DNA of 64,000 nt from Marinobacter sp. S0848L (lineage in GTDB: Bacteria > Pseudomonadota > Gammaproteobacteria > Pseudomonadales > Oleiphilaceae). The translations under genes and the position numbers were made by a program. How positions within the stretch are numbered: position 1 is the stretch's first letter; each line of letters begins with the position of its first letter. The DNA lies in NCBI RefSeq assembly GCF_023016065.1, contig NZ_JALKAQ010000008.1, positions 79,306 through 143,305 on the forward strand, written 5' to 3'. The notes under the pieces were generated by a model, which saw nothing but the letters and a program-made list of their open reading frames with translations, was not told where the DNA came from and did not search any database. Shown here in pieces: positions 54,331-63,924 of the stretch.

Positions 54331-56316
54331 TTACAGTGGCGGCATAGGGCAATCCAGTTGATCGGCTACCAGCCTCATCAATTCGTATTCCCGAACCTCC
54401 ACCTTGCCGTCATGCGCAATGCAGTGACCGCACGCATCGATGATGCCGGGCTTCAATAAGGGCGACAACCTGCTCAGAGAGGCTAGAGCGGCCTGTAGCT
54501 CTTTGATAGAGACTGTTGAAGCCGGAGGTTGATTTGGCTCTGAGAAGAAGCCTGCGATGGCTTCCTGGTAGAGTTTGGCTGCCTCTTGCTCGGAATGGGA
54601 GCCAGCGCGGGCGAATAGCCCGACAACACATTCAATGTCAGCCCTTACCGAGCGATAGTTCCTGTGCCTTACCGGCACCGCCTGTTCTGCGTTGGGAGCC
54701 AGGTGCCGGTTCAGGAAGGTGTTCAATGCCAGTTCGAATAAGCTCAGCCGATTATCGGCAGTGACCAGTTTTTGGACGTTACTCAGGAGTAGGCGGCGTT
54801 CGTCGGCATCTAACTTTCTGAGTGCCGGCATTGCCAATTCGAGAATCGGGAATCGGGCGGCTTCACCTAACGTTTCAAGAGTGGGGTACAGCTTGGCCAG
54901 TATGTCCTGCTGTTCCCCCATCAGTGTGTGTTCGGGCAAAAGTGCTAAGCAGCGCTCGCGCTCGTTGGCGGGGAGGTGGTACGTCAGTAAACCGTAACAA
55001 AGCTGGATGGCACCGGCCCGGGTGTAGAGCAGATTTCGGAAAGTAGCCGGCAGTTGCTGCAAGAGGTCGGCTGCAAAGGCTTCGCTCTGTGGCGTAACGG
55101 TGCCCACCCGAGTGGACAACTGGGCCGCAGGCTGAGGTGCGGTTTCGTTGAAAGAGGACCGCAACGGAGAAAGCCGGGCGCCTGGTGTGCCACGTGCAGG
55201 GCCAGCAACTTGGTTGGCCAGGTCCGCGAACCGAACAGCCTCTGCTTGAGGGGCGTTTGTTTGTAATTTTGAGCTCGGCTCGGTATCTCTCAAGCGGCTT
55301 CGAAGGCGCGCTAATAATCCGGGTTGTATCGCGTTAATGCGTTCATTGACGGGCGGGTGTGAAGCCAGCAGCGAGCTGAATTTCATGCGGGCAGACTCAC
55401 CAAAACACATATGGTTCATGTCGCTGGCATGGCTGGTGGTGTCGAGGTACGCACTGGCCATGCCAATTTTGAACAATGCACCGCCAATGCCTTCCGGATT
55501 TCGGGTGAACTGTACCGAAGACGCGTCTGCCAGCATTTCCCGTTGGCGTGACACTGCCGCTTGAATCAGGCGGCCGAAGAAAACGCCTACGTAGCCGATA
55601 ATCATCAGAACCAGGCCCAGAACGCCCATGGCGAATTGCGCGCGATTGTCGCTGTTTCGGCTACGTGTGGCGCTGCTGTAGAAGCCCGCTCGCAGGAGGA
55701 ACTGGCCAATCTGGCCAATCATCAGAATGCCCGCAAGAATGGCAATCAGCCGTACATTAAGGCGCATGTCACCATTTAGAATGTGGCTGAACTCGTGGCC
55801 CACCACGCCTTGCAGTTCGTCCCTGTCGAGTTGCGACAGAGCCCCTTTGGTGACCACCATCACCGCTTCACCCGGGCTGTAGCCCGCCACAAATGCGTTG
55901 ATGCTGGTTTCACCGTCCATCACGTACAGGTCAGGTACGGACACGCCACTGGCAATCGCCAGTTCTTCGACAATATTACGCAGTTTGCGTTCGTCGGGAT
56001 CGCGGGTGTCCGGATCGATCAGCCGTGCTCCGACCATTTTCGCCACGCGCGAACCGCCGCCAGCCAGATCAGCCCAGCGTACGAGCGAGCCAATTCCGAT
56101 CAAAGCGACGACTGCCACCGCGGTGGTTATGCCGTGCGAAGACAGCAGCCAATGATGAAAGGGCAGGGGGGAGCTTTCACTGCGGGTGACGAGGTAGCCG
56201 ACCAGACAGACCGCCAAGGTGATGAGTACAACGGCGGTGAGAAACAAAAAAACAAGAAGGCTGGTATTGCGCCGGGCGTTCGCCTGGCGCTGAAAGAAAC
56301 CGGGTGTTGCCATCAA
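54331..56316 (-). CDS. M48 family zinc metallopeptidase with long C-terminal extension
   Basis: 661 aa. Two membrane helices (about 20-44 and 62-78), then the HtpX-like catalytic domain with HEFSH at 174-178 and a later Glu ligand (REMLADASS). Two further helices lie near 205-245. After ~330 residues comes a helical extension of ~330 residues with no known role, so the protein is about twice the size of HtpX. It follows lemA in an operon, a common pairing. Probably a membrane protein quality-control protease. Confidence 0.9.
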   Translation of the reverse strand: MMATPGFFQRQANARRNTSLLVFLFLTAVVLITLAVCLVGYLVTRSESSPLPFHHWLLSSHGITTAVAVVALIGIGSLVRWADLAGGGSRVAKMVGARLIDPDTRDPDERKLRNIVEELAIASGVSVPDLYVMDGETSINAFVAGYSPGEAVMVVTKGALSQLDRDELQGVVGHEFSHILNGDMRLNVRLIAILAGILMIGQIGQFLLRAGFYSSATRSRNSDNRAQFAMGVLGLVLMIIGYVGVFFGRLIQAAVSRQREMLADASSVQFTRNPEGIGGALFKIGMASAYLDTTSHASDMNHMCFGESARMKFSSLLASHPPVNERINAIQPGLLARLRSRLRDTEPSSKLQTNAPQAEAVRFADLANQVAGPARGTPGARLSPLRSSFNETAPQPAAQLSTRVGTVTPQSEAFAADLLQQLPATFRNLLYTRAGAIQLCYGLLTYHLPANERERCLALLPEHTLMGEQQDILAKLYPTLETLGEAARFPILELAMPALRKLDADERRLLLSNVQKLVTADNRLSLFELALNTFLNRHLAPNAEQAVPVRHRNYRSVRADIECVVGLFARAGSHSEQEAAKLYQEAIAGFFSEPNQPPASTVSIKELQAALASLSRLSPLLKPGIIDACGHCIAHDGKVEVREYELMRLVADQLDCPMPPL

Positions 56317-56323
56317 TCAGGCC

Positions 56324-56914
56324 TCAGAAACTGACTTTCGGGGCCTGGCGGGCTTCAGGAGATTCCAGTTGAAGTTGGGCGGTTTCTTTAAACGCAAACA
56401 TCCCGGCGATGATGTTGTTGGGGAACTTCTCACGGAAGATGTTATAGGTCATTACGCCATCGTTGTAGGCTTGGCGTGCAAAGGCAACCCGGTTCTCGGT
56501 GCTGGATAGCTCTTCCATCAGTTGCTGAATGGTTTCGTTGGCCTTCAGCTCCGGGTAGTTCTCGGAAACGGCGTAGAAGTTGGCCAACGCCTTGGTCAGC
56601 AAGTTTTCGGCGCTACCCAGTCTCTGCATCTTAGTGTTGTCGGTCGGGTCTTTGGCGGCGTCTTTCTGTGCGCTAACGGCGTTGTTGCGCGCTTCCATAA
56701 CCTGAGTGAGGGTAGATTTCTCATGGTCCAGATAGCCTTTGGCGGCTTCGACCAGGTTGGGGATGAGATCGTGTCGACGTTGTAGCTGTACGTCTATCTG
56801 AGCAAAGCCGTTTTTGAACTGATTGCGCAGTGATACCAGGTTGTTGTAGATGAATATCAGATAAATCACGACAACCGCGATAACAACAAGGCCGATGACT
56901 GTTGTCATTCCCAT
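56324..56914 (-). CDS. lemA: LemA family protein
   Basis: 196 aa. One N-terminal membrane helix (VIGLVVIAVVVIYLIFIYNN), then the helical LemA domain (FAQIDVQLQRRHDLIPNLVEAAKGY). It is 7 bases before the M48 peptidase gene; the pair is widely conserved. Exact function unknown. Confidence 0.92.
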   Translation of the reverse strand: MGMTTVIGLVVIAVVVIYLIFIYNNLVSLRNQFKNGFAQIDVQLQRRHDLIPNLVEAAKGYLDHEKSTLTQVMEARNNAVSAQKDAAKDPTDNTKMQRLGSAENLLTKALANFYAVSENYPELKANETIQQLMEELSSTENRVAFARQAYNDGVMTYNIFREKFPNNIIAGMFAFKETAQLQLESPEARQAPKVSF

Positions 56915-56934
56915 GCTTAACCCTCGAGCTGTAT

Positions 56935-59004
56935 TTAGGCGTTATTTTCCACGATGTTGGCGTGGAAAGTCTTTACAAATTTCTCAAAATCGTCCGGCAA
57001 CAACGGCTTACTGAAAAAATACCCTTGTGCGAGCTTGCAGCCGCGTTGGGTGAGGTAGTGCTCTTGCTCTTCCGTTTCTACACCTTCCGCAATAACCGTC
57101 AGGTTCAGGCTTCGGCCCAGATCGATGATGGTGTTGGCAATTCGTGTGTCTTCCTCGTTGACCAGAAGGTCCTGGATAAACTGTTTGTCGATTTTCAGGT
57201 GCTGGACCGGCATCTTTTTCAGATAGGTCAGGGATGAATAGCCGGTGCCGAAGTCGTCGACGGCAATGCTTATCCCGGCACGGTGCAATTGATGGAGCTT
57301 GGCGACCGCATCGGTGATGTTGGTCATGAAACTGGTTTCGGTGATTTCCAGTTCCAGGCGGCCTGGCGGAATTTGGTACTCGGCGATACGCGTCAGAATA
57401 TCTTCCACAATGGAGTCCTGTCGTAATTGGACGGCTGACAGGTTCACTGCGATCCTCAGGTGGGAGCCGGATGCTGCCCATTCTGCAACCTGCTTGCAGG
57501 CTTGCTCCAGCACCCATTTACCAATGTTGACGATGTGGCCGCTGGTTTCCGCGATTGGAATGAATTTGTCCGGGGGCACAAAGCCGTGATCGGGGTGCAC
57601 CCACCGCAGCAACGCTTCGGCACCAATAACCCGCTTGGTTTCCAGATTGATCTGGGGTTGGTAAACAACATGGAATTCCTGGTTTATTATGGCTTGAGCC
57701 AGGTCTTTTTCCATCTGTTTTCGGTCGCGGATCTCTTGATCGATGCTGGCCACGTAAAACTGAAAACGGGTGTGGCTGTTCTGTTTCGCCAGTGCCATCG
57801 TTTGTTCGGCGCTTTGCAACAACCGGTCGGCTTCGCAGGCATCGTTCGGGAAGATCGAGATGCCCAGCGTTGATGTCAGTGAGATGCGATGGCTGCCCGC
57901 TTCGACAGGGGTGCCAACAATCGCCAGAATTTTTTCAGCTGTTTCCGCAGCGTGAAAGTTGTCGCAGAGTTTTTTCTCGACCACCACAAATTGGTCACTT
58001 CCCAGGCGCGCGAGTGTGAACCGGTCTGCAGTGAAGTTAGCGGTCAAACGGTTGGCGACGGTTTTCAGAATCAGGTCTCCGGTACGAAAGCCGCATTGCT
58101 CGTTCACCGATTTAAAATCATCGATGCCGCAAACCATCAAAGAGAAGGCGTTGCCCCTGGCTTTGGAAGCTTCGATGATCTGTTGCAAGTCCTCAAGGAA
58201 GGCATCGCGGCTGGGCAGTCCAGTCAGGGTGTCAATGCGTGCCAACTCGCTGACCCGGTCTTCCGCTTCACGATACTTTTGCTGGCTCTCGGCGATCGCA
58301 ACAAGCAAATTGTTGGTCGCATTCACCCAAAGGCCAAGTTCGTTTTTCTCGTGCCCCTTAGGGACCGAAAGGAGGTGTTCATCCGGGTAGTCAGGGTTGA
58401 CCTTTTTCAGGGCGTGCACAATCCGCAGCAAGGGGCCAGCCAACAGCCAATTGAACAGTATGAAAAGAGTTAATCCAAGTATTAAAGCAATCACAATGCC
58501 CGAGATAAAGGTTGTGAGTGCCCGCATCAGCCATGTGTTGGCATCGTGTGCGGTGTCGAGGTGAATTTCGATGAAACCGTATGGTTCGTTCGGATTTTCG
58601 TTACGCTTGAGGACTTCTCTGTAGACCCACACCTTGCCGAAGATAAGATCGGTAATGGGTCGGAAGTCCAGGTGGCTTGGGGTACGCTGTCGACTACTAA
58701 GCTCGCTGCCATCAAGATGTGCAATCCGAGCAAAATTAATGGCTTCGAGGGCGAAGAGGCCGTCAACAACCTGCTGCCCTAACGTCTCATCAATGCTGAA
58801 TACGGCTTGAGTAGCTGCGTCATACACCATCGCAAGCGTTTCTTCTGCCTGACGCTCGAGCTCTGATGATACCTTTTGTGCGTCCAGCACAACCTGCACG
58901 GTACTAAGTGCGAGCCCTGCGATTAACGCAACAGCCAGCACCCACCCCAGGATTCTAAACCCCAGATGGTTTTCGGCTTCAAGCGTTTTTCGTGTGCGGA
59001 TCAT
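56935..59004 (-). CDS. Membrane GGDEF/EAL protein, probable c-di-GMP phosphodiesterase
   Basis: 689 aa. Two membrane helices (about 17-38 and 166-190) bracket a periplasmic sensor region, followed by a linker, GGDEF and EAL domains. The GGDEF site reads RLGSDQF in place of the usual RxGGDEF, so cyclase activity is doubtful and it may only bind GTP. The EAL domain keeps GAEALLRW, an ELEITETSF segment, DDFGTGYSSL and an intact C-terminal part (VIAEGVETEEQ), as in active phosphodiesterases. Likely lowers c-di-GMP in response to a periplasmic signal. Confidence 0.9.
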   Translation of the reverse strand: MIRTRKTLEAENHLGFRILGWVLAVALIAGLALSTVQVVLDAQKVSSELERQAEETLAMVYDAATQAVFSIDETLGQQVVDGLFALEAINFARIAHLDGSELSSRQRTPSHLDFRPITDLIFGKVWVYREVLKRNENPNEPYGFIEIHLDTAHDANTWLMRALTTFISGIVIALILGLTLFILFNWLLAGPLLRIVHALKKVNPDYPDEHLLSVPKGHEKNELGLWVNATNNLLVAIAESQQKYREAEDRVSELARIDTLTGLPSRDAFLEDLQQIIEASKARGNAFSLMVCGIDDFKSVNEQCGFRTGDLILKTVANRLTANFTADRFTLARLGSDQFVVVEKKLCDNFHAAETAEKILAIVGTPVEAGSHRISLTSTLGISIFPNDACEADRLLQSAEQTMALAKQNSHTRFQFYVASIDQEIRDRKQMEKDLAQAIINQEFHVVYQPQINLETKRVIGAEALLRWVHPDHGFVPPDKFIPIAETSGHIVNIGKWVLEQACKQVAEWAASGSHLRIAVNLSAVQLRQDSIVEDILTRIAEYQIPPGRLELEITETSFMTNITDAVAKLHQLHRAGISIAVDDFGTGYSSLTYLKKMPVQHLKIDKQFIQDLLVNEEDTRIANTIIDLGRSLNLTVIAEGVETEEQEHYLTQRGCKLAQGYFFSKPLLPDDFEKFVKTFHANIVENNA

Positions 59005-59173
59005 TACAGCTCATTTGTGTTGGGCTAAAAGGGGGATTTGGGTCGCGTTAAAAGGCAGCCTGCACAACAGTATGGTTGATGCTGAATACGGCGCCACCGA
59101 GTATGCCTGAAATTTGTGTTATGTCTTGAAAATGCGTGTATCGTTTTGTTGCAGTTTGAACGATTTCAAAAAC

Positions 59174-59210
59174 AGAAACGCCCGCTTAGAAACTCTAAGC
59201 GGGCGTTTCT
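59174..59210 (-). terminator. Rho-independent terminator after sodB
   Basis: A perfect 17-bp inverted repeat, AGAAACGCCCGCTTAGA and its complement, with a 3-base loop and a T run on the minus strand (TGTTTTTG). Confidence 0.9.
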
Positions 59211-59255
59211 GGTCTGACAGCGAGATTTTATTCGCTGTTCGTTCTGGATGCCTTA

Positions 59256-59834
59256 TTAGGCCAGGTTTTCGTTCACGAAATCCCAGTTAACCAGCTTCCA
59301 GAAGCCTTCCAGGTAGTTTGGACGGCTGTTGCGATAATCGATGTAGTAGGCGTGTTCCCATACGTCGACAGTCAGAACAGGCTTGTCTGCACCAGTCAGT
59401 GGGGTTTCGGCGTTGCTGGTGTTGACGATTTCAACACTGCCGTCGGTCTTTTTAACCAGCCAGGTCCAGCCAGAACCGAAGTTGTTGGCGGCTTTGTCGT
59501 TGAACTCTTTTTTGAAGTTGTCGAAAGAGCCGAACGCTTTTTCGATGGCTTCTTTAGCTGCACCCGTTGGCTCGCCACCACCGTTAGGTGTCAGGCAGTT
59601 CCAGAAAAATGTGTGGTTCCATACCTGAGCGGCGTTGTTGAACAGAGGGCCGCTGGCGCTCTTGATGATCTCTTCCAGAGACTTATCCGCATTGTCAGTA
59701 CCTTCAACCAGGCCGTTCAGCTTGGTTACGTAAGTCTGGTGATGCTTGCCGTAATGGAACTCAAGAGTTTCCTGGGACATGTGCGGTTCCAGAGCGTTCT
59801 TTTCGTAAGGCAATGCGGGAAGTTCAAATGCCAT
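59256..59834 (-). CDS. sodB: Superoxide dismutase [Fe]
   Basis: 192 aa. Starts MAFELPALPYEKNALEPHMS. Metal ligands are in FHYGKHHQTYV (His), WNHTFFW (His) and DVWEHAYYIDY (Asp and His). FFWNCLTPNGGG and the NFGSGWTWL segment fit FeSODs of gammaproteobacteria. It removes superoxide in the cytoplasm. The start at 59834 is set by GGAGA upstream and by the family N terminus. Confidence 0.96.
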   Translation of the reverse strand: MAFELPALPYEKNALEPHMSQETLEFHYGKHHQTYVTKLNGLVEGTDNADKSLEEIIKSASGPLFNNAAQVWNHTFFWNCLTPNGGGEPTGAAKEAIEKAFGSFDNFKKEFNDKAANNFGSGWTWLVKKTDGSVEIVNTSNAETPLTGADKPVLTVDVWEHAYYIDYRNSRPNYLEGFWKLVNWDFVNENLA

Positions 59835-59905
59835 GAGGTCGTTCTCCCTGTCTCTCTTTGTTTGTGAATGTGCGTACAAGCAATATAGGGGCGGATTTCT
59901 TTTAT

Positions 59906-61024
59906 TCAACCCTTAGCTGTAAGACTGCACGTAAATTCGGGGCTGCCAGGTAGGAACTGGGCGCAGTTTTTCACACGCCAGACCAGTTCTTCGTAGCTGT
60001 CCGCCAGAATATTGATGTGCCCAAGCTTGCGCCCGGGGCGTTCGCCTTTGTTGTAAAGATGAACGTGAGCGTAGGGTAACTCGAGAATGCGTTCGATGTC
60101 GCCATGCTCGCCGATGATGTTGATCATGCAGCTAAATCCTCGAGCTTCAACACTGCCGAGTGCGTGGCCGCTGACTGCGCGAATATGGTTCTCGAACTGG
60201 CTGGTCATGGCGCCTTCGATGGTCCAATGACCGGAGTTGTGAACCCGGGGCGCCATTTCGTTTGCAACCAGGCCGTTCTCTGTTTCGAACAACTCCAGGG
60301 TGAGCACGCCGACATACTCCAATTCGTTGAGCAGTGCTTTGATGTACCGCTCGGCGTCTTGCTGAACGTGGGCCGGGAGCCCGGGCGCTGGCGCGATGGA
60401 GTAGCGCAGAATACCTTCGTGATGGGTGTTTTCGGCAATCGGGTAGAAGGCGACATTGCCGTCTTCCGAGCGCACAGCAATCAGCGAGACTTCGCGGCTG
60501 AAATTGACGAATTTTTCGACGATAACTCGTGGGTGGCCTATCGATGCCCACGCCGCTTCTGCTTCTGCCGGGGATTTCAGAACCGCCTGGCCCTTGCCGT
60601 CGTAGCCTTCCGTGATCGATTTGGCGACTACCGGGCAACCGAGCGCTTCGGCTGCGGCTTTCAATGATTCAGCGCTGTCTGCTGTCTTCCATTCGGGGGT
60701 TGGGATGCCCAGTTGGCCGAATAAGGTTTTTTCCTCTTCCCGATTCTGGCATACCTTCAGCGCACGGGGGCAGGGGTGTACCGGCTTATGCTGAGCCAGC
60801 TTTTCGGCAACATCTACCGGCAAGTGTTCGAATTCGTAGGTGACTCGGTCAACCTTTGATAAGAAGTTGTCCAGCTGTTCCCCGTTCCGGTCTACGATGG
60901 TTTCGCCAAGGCCTGCGCTGGGGCTTCCCGACATGTCGTAAAAGACAAAGTCTTTGGCTAGCGGGTATCCGGCGAGTGCCAGCATGCGCCCTAGTTGGCC
61001 AGCTCCTAGTACACCGATTTTCAT
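59906..61024 (-). CDS. purK: N5-carboxyaminoimidazole ribonucleotide synthase PurK
   Basis: 372 aa, ATP-grasp enzyme. Starts MKIGVLGAGQLGRMLALAGY; ATP-grasp segments SITEGYDGKGQAV and NEMAPRVHNSGHWT are intact. With PurE it converts AIR to CAIR in purine synthesis. It is 37 bases after purE, in the same operon. The longer upstream frame would overlap purE and is not the true start. Confidence 0.96.
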   Translation of the reverse strand: MKIGVLGAGQLGRMLALAGYPLAKDFVFYDMSGSPSAGLGETIVDRNGEQLDNFLSKVDRVTYEFEHLPVDVAEKLAQHKPVHPCPRALKVCQNREEEKTLFGQLGIPTPEWKTADSAESLKAAAEALGCPVVAKSITEGYDGKGQAVLKSPAEAEAAWASIGHPRVIVEKFVNFSREVSLIAVRSEDGNVAFYPIAENTHHEGILRYSIAPAPGLPAHVQQDAERYIKALLNELEYVGVLTLELFETENGLVANEMAPRVHNSGHWTIEGAMTSQFENHIRAVSGHALGSVEARGFSCMINIIGEHGDIERILELPYAHVHLYNKGERPGRKLGHINILADSYEELVWRVKNCAQFLPGSPEFTCSLTAKG

Positions 61025-61061
61025 TCGAACGCTCCTGCCTCTTAAGGTTTGGGAGTGGGCA

Positions 61062-61553
61062 TTACTGATCGCTGGGATCAGGATTGTCCAGCACGGTCTG
61101 TGTTTGAGTTGCCCTGAATTCGTCAACCGCTTCGCGCACCTTGTCGTCAAAAGTGCCGATGATCTGCGCTGCCAACAAACCGGCGTTAGTCGCGCCGGCT
61201 TTGCCAATGGCGAGTGTGCCGACCGCGATGCCGCCGGGCATCTGTACGATTGAAAGCAACGAGTCCAGGCCGTTCAATGCTTTGGACTGAACCGGCACGC
61301 CCAATACCGGCAGCGAGGTTTGTGATGCAACCATGCCCGGAAGATGTGCGGCCCCGCCAGCGCCAGCGATAATGGCCTTCAAACCACGATCTGAAGCGGT
61401 TTTCGCGTAATCAAACAGAAGGTCAGGCGTGCGGTGGGCAGAGACAACTCGTGTTTCATAAGGCACACCGAGTTTGTCGAGCATGTCGGCGGCGTGTTCC
61501 ATGGTGGGCCAATCGGATTTTGAGCCCATGATAAGACCTACAAGCGGCTGCAT
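61062..61553 (-). CDS. purE: N5-carboxyaminoimidazole ribonucleotide mutase PurE
   Basis: 163 aa. Core [26 protein letters not shown] and [14 protein letters not shown] hold the active-site Ser/Asp/His residues. The start at 61553 ([10 protein letters not shown]) matches the family. First gene of purE-purK. Confidence 0.96.
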   Translation of the reverse strand: MQPLVGLIMGSKSDWPTMEHAADMLDKLGVPYETRVVSAHRTPDLLFDYAKTASDRGLKAIIAGAGGAAHLPGMVASQTSLPVLGVPVQSKALNGLDSLLSIVQMPGGIAVGTLAIGKAGATNAGLLAAQIIGTFDDKVREAVDEFRATQTQTVLDNPDPSDQ

Positions 61554-61728
61554 AAGCAACAGTCCTGTGATAATTGGAAAGCCGGCCATTGTATGGATTG
61601 GTCCCCCGCCATGCAAGACAGAGGCTGACGCCAAACAGGGCACCTGTATGGTTATTCATTTTAACGTTTTGATTGGCGAGCGTATTATCTAATCTACCTT
61701 ATCAAACCCTTTGTATTCAGGAGTTGTA

Positions 61729-62679
61729 ATGGAACCCATTCGTCCCGATGACGATGAGCTGCGAGCAGACGAGCCGTTTGGCGGTGCCGAGCCAAGAGAG
61801 CCTGTAAAACCAAAAACGAAACAAGAGAAGCTTGGGAAACCACAAAAATCACCATCGCCAGCCAAAGACAAGGGTAGTGCGAGTGGCGGTAACGCGTTGC
61901 TGTGGGTGCTGTTGGTTATTGTGGCTGTTGCGGCCGGGGCCGGTTGGTACCTGCAGGAGCAGCGTATTCAGGTTCTCGAAAGCCAGCTACAGGATGCCGA
62001 TTACTGGGCGCGGCAAAGCAATCTCGCGCTCGCTCGCTTTGAGGGGGAGTTGTCTGAAACGGGCGAGTCGTTGCAGGAGCGGGGTGCTCGCTTAGAAAAG
62101 CAGATTGCTGGCAATGAAAAGCGTCTGGACTCGGCCGATAGCGAGATACGTAAGCTTTGGGTTATCGCAAATGAAAAGAACAAACAGCGGCTGAATGAAC
62201 AGCAACAAAAAATTGCCAGCCTCGAGAAACAGCAGGCGGGCGCAGGGAAAGTTGTTTCCGACCTTGAGGCGCAGTTGGAAAAAGTGCGTACCGGGTTAGC
62301 AGGAGATGTGGCTCAGGTGAACGAACGATTGAAAGGTGCGGTTGCCGCCCTCGAGCAGTCAGATAAAGCGACGGAAAAACAGGTTGCAGCCGTTGAGCAA
62401 AAAATTGAGGGAGTCGCGCCGCTGGTTGATCGTCGTATTAAGCGTTTTGAGCAAGAGCAGAAACTCGGTATTGATGGGATGGAGGCTCGTATTGCGACAC
62501 TGGAGAAAAAGGTGGGCGCGCAAACCGAGAACAGGGAGGTTCGAGCATTGAAGGCTCAGTTGTCGGAGTTGAAGCAAACGGTCGCGTCGATCAATGCTTC
62601 AAGGGCGCAGTTAACCTCCCGGTTGGTGCGTTTGTCTGAAGAGGTGAATCAGATTCGTTCCGGAGCGGGCAGTCAGTGA
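61729..62679 (+). CDS. Inner-membrane protein with long coiled coil
   Basis: 316 aa from ATG 61729 (AGGAG 5 bases upstream). A charged cytoplasmic N terminus (to ~55) is followed by one membrane helix (ALLWVLLVIVAVAAGAGWYL) and a coiled coil over most of the rest. No family recognised. It is divergent from purE. Such proteins can scaffold envelope complexes, but there is no specific clue. Confidence 0.8.
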   Translation: MEPIRPDDDELRADEPFGGAEPREPVKPKTKQEKLGKPQKSPSPAKDKGSASGGNALLWVLLVIVAVAAGAGWYLQEQRIQVLESQLQDADYWARQSNLALARFEGELSETGESLQERGARLEKQIAGNEKRLDSADSEIRKLWVIANEKNKQRLNEQQQKIASLEKQQAGAGKVVSDLEAQLEKVRTGLAGDVAQVNERLKGAVAALEQSDKATEKQVAAVEQKIEGVAPLVDRRIKRFEQEQKLGIDGMEARIATLEKKVGAQTENREVRALKAQLSELKQTVASINASRAQLTSRLVRLSEEVNQIRSGAGSQ

Positions 62680-62808
62680 TCTGAGCTGAAAGTACGCGAG
62701 GGTTGAATGTAACGGTTTGTATTCATCCCTTGCGGTAGCTCTCATTTCTCTCGGGTAGCAGTTGATATGATCAGGCAACTCGAAAAGGGATGAAGAGTGT
62801 AAAAAACA

Positions 62809-63669
62809 ATGAGAATCCGAGTGCCTTTCGTCAAAAGCGCCGCCATGCTCTGCTGTGTGGTGGCGTTCTCTGGTTGTACGGTGTACCAATCCATTGGTAA
62901 GAGTGTCGGTGGTTTTCTGCATCCGGTGTCGGGTCATAACTTTGTACACATCGATACCGATGACTGGGACCAGAATAATGCGTTGCTCTATTTCTACCGA
63001 ACCGACTCTGAATGGGCGGGCGACGAAATCGAAGCGCCCAGCGTCTACATAGATGACCATCATTACTTCAATATCCGAAATAACAGCTTTACATGGCTTG
63101 AGGTAGCGCCTGGCGAGCGGCACATTGCCATGCGCCGGCCTCTGCTGGGGCTTGAAGGGCTGGGTTCATTCAGTTTGAGCTTGATTGCGGACGCCACGCT
63201 GACTGTTGAGCCGGGCCAAATTTACTATCTGCGTTATAACGAGCTCAGCGAGCCGGACGAGCGCCACCCGGAACTGGATCCTGATGATCCGTTGGCATCG
63301 GGTGATCTGCAGCTGGTTACCCGAAGCTATGCGATGAAACCGGGTGAAATCGTTTCAACGTTGTTCCTGAACAGTGATCTGTTGGCACCGAACCACGCTG
63401 CCACGTCTATCGTTGAGGAAAACCAAGACGACGATTATGAAAAGCGAAAGGTGGCCCTTGAGGAAGAGCGAGAGCTGGAGATCGAACGGCTGAAAGAGCA
63501 GGGTAAGTACGAGTCCGCTTCATGGTACTGGCCGTTCGGCGGCGGCCCCACTGAGCCGCTTGAAAGCGACCGACGGTTAAAAGAGCTTGAGCAGCAGTAC
63601 GCACAACTCGAGCAAGAGCGCGAGCGCCGCAAAGAGGCGGAATCCTCTGGGGGCTGGTGGATTTTTTGA
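62809..63669 (+). CDS. DUF2846-like lipoprotein
   Basis: 286 aa. The signal peptide ends in VAFSGC (lipobox, Cys near 23). The central region (NALLYFYRTDSEWAGDE...PSVYIDDHHYFNIRNNSFTW...LEVAPGERHI) matches the DUF2846 strand-rich domain. The C terminus is a charged helical, coiled-coil stretch ending in GGWWIF. Function unknown; it is single and follows the coiled-coil protein. Confidence 0.85.
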   Translation: MRIRVPFVKSAAMLCCVVAFSGCTVYQSIGKSVGGFLHPVSGHNFVHIDTDDWDQNNALLYFYRTDSEWAGDEIEAPSVYIDDHHYFNIRNNSFTWLEVAPGERHIAMRRPLLGLEGLGSFSLSLIADATLTVEPGQIYYLRYNELSEPDERHPELDPDDPLASGDLQLVTRSYAMKPGEIVSTLFLNSDLLAPNHAATSIVEENQDDDYEKRKVALEEERELEIERLKEQGKYESASWYWPFGGGPTEPLESDRRLKELEQQYAQLEQERERRKEAESSGGWWIF

Positions 63670-63799
63670 GGGGTGAGCGGTTACACTAAGGCGGCGGGCT
63701 AGAGCATAGCGCCATTTGGGTTCAAGTTGCTGTTTTTGGTCAATAAATGCTCGGTTTTGGCGGTGTTTTGAAAAACTTTAGATTTTTTCGGGAAAACGT

Positions 63800-63827
63800 T
63801 TGACACCGCCGAAGAAATGCTTAAAAT
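63800..63827 (+). promoter_or_regulatory. Sigma-70 promoter of tRNA-Val
   Basis: TTGACA (63800-63805), a 16-base spacer and TAAAAT (63822-63827), followed by a GC-rich discriminator (GCGCATC), typical of stable RNA promoters. It is ~95 bases upstream of the tRNA. Confidence 0.7.
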
Positions 63828-63924
63828 GCGCATCTCACTTGGTTGAGACAGCAACGCTGAATCAACAAGCGCTAAAGCGCGCAAGTGACTGCTTAAGGCT
63901 TGAAGAACAGTAAAGCCTCGAAGT

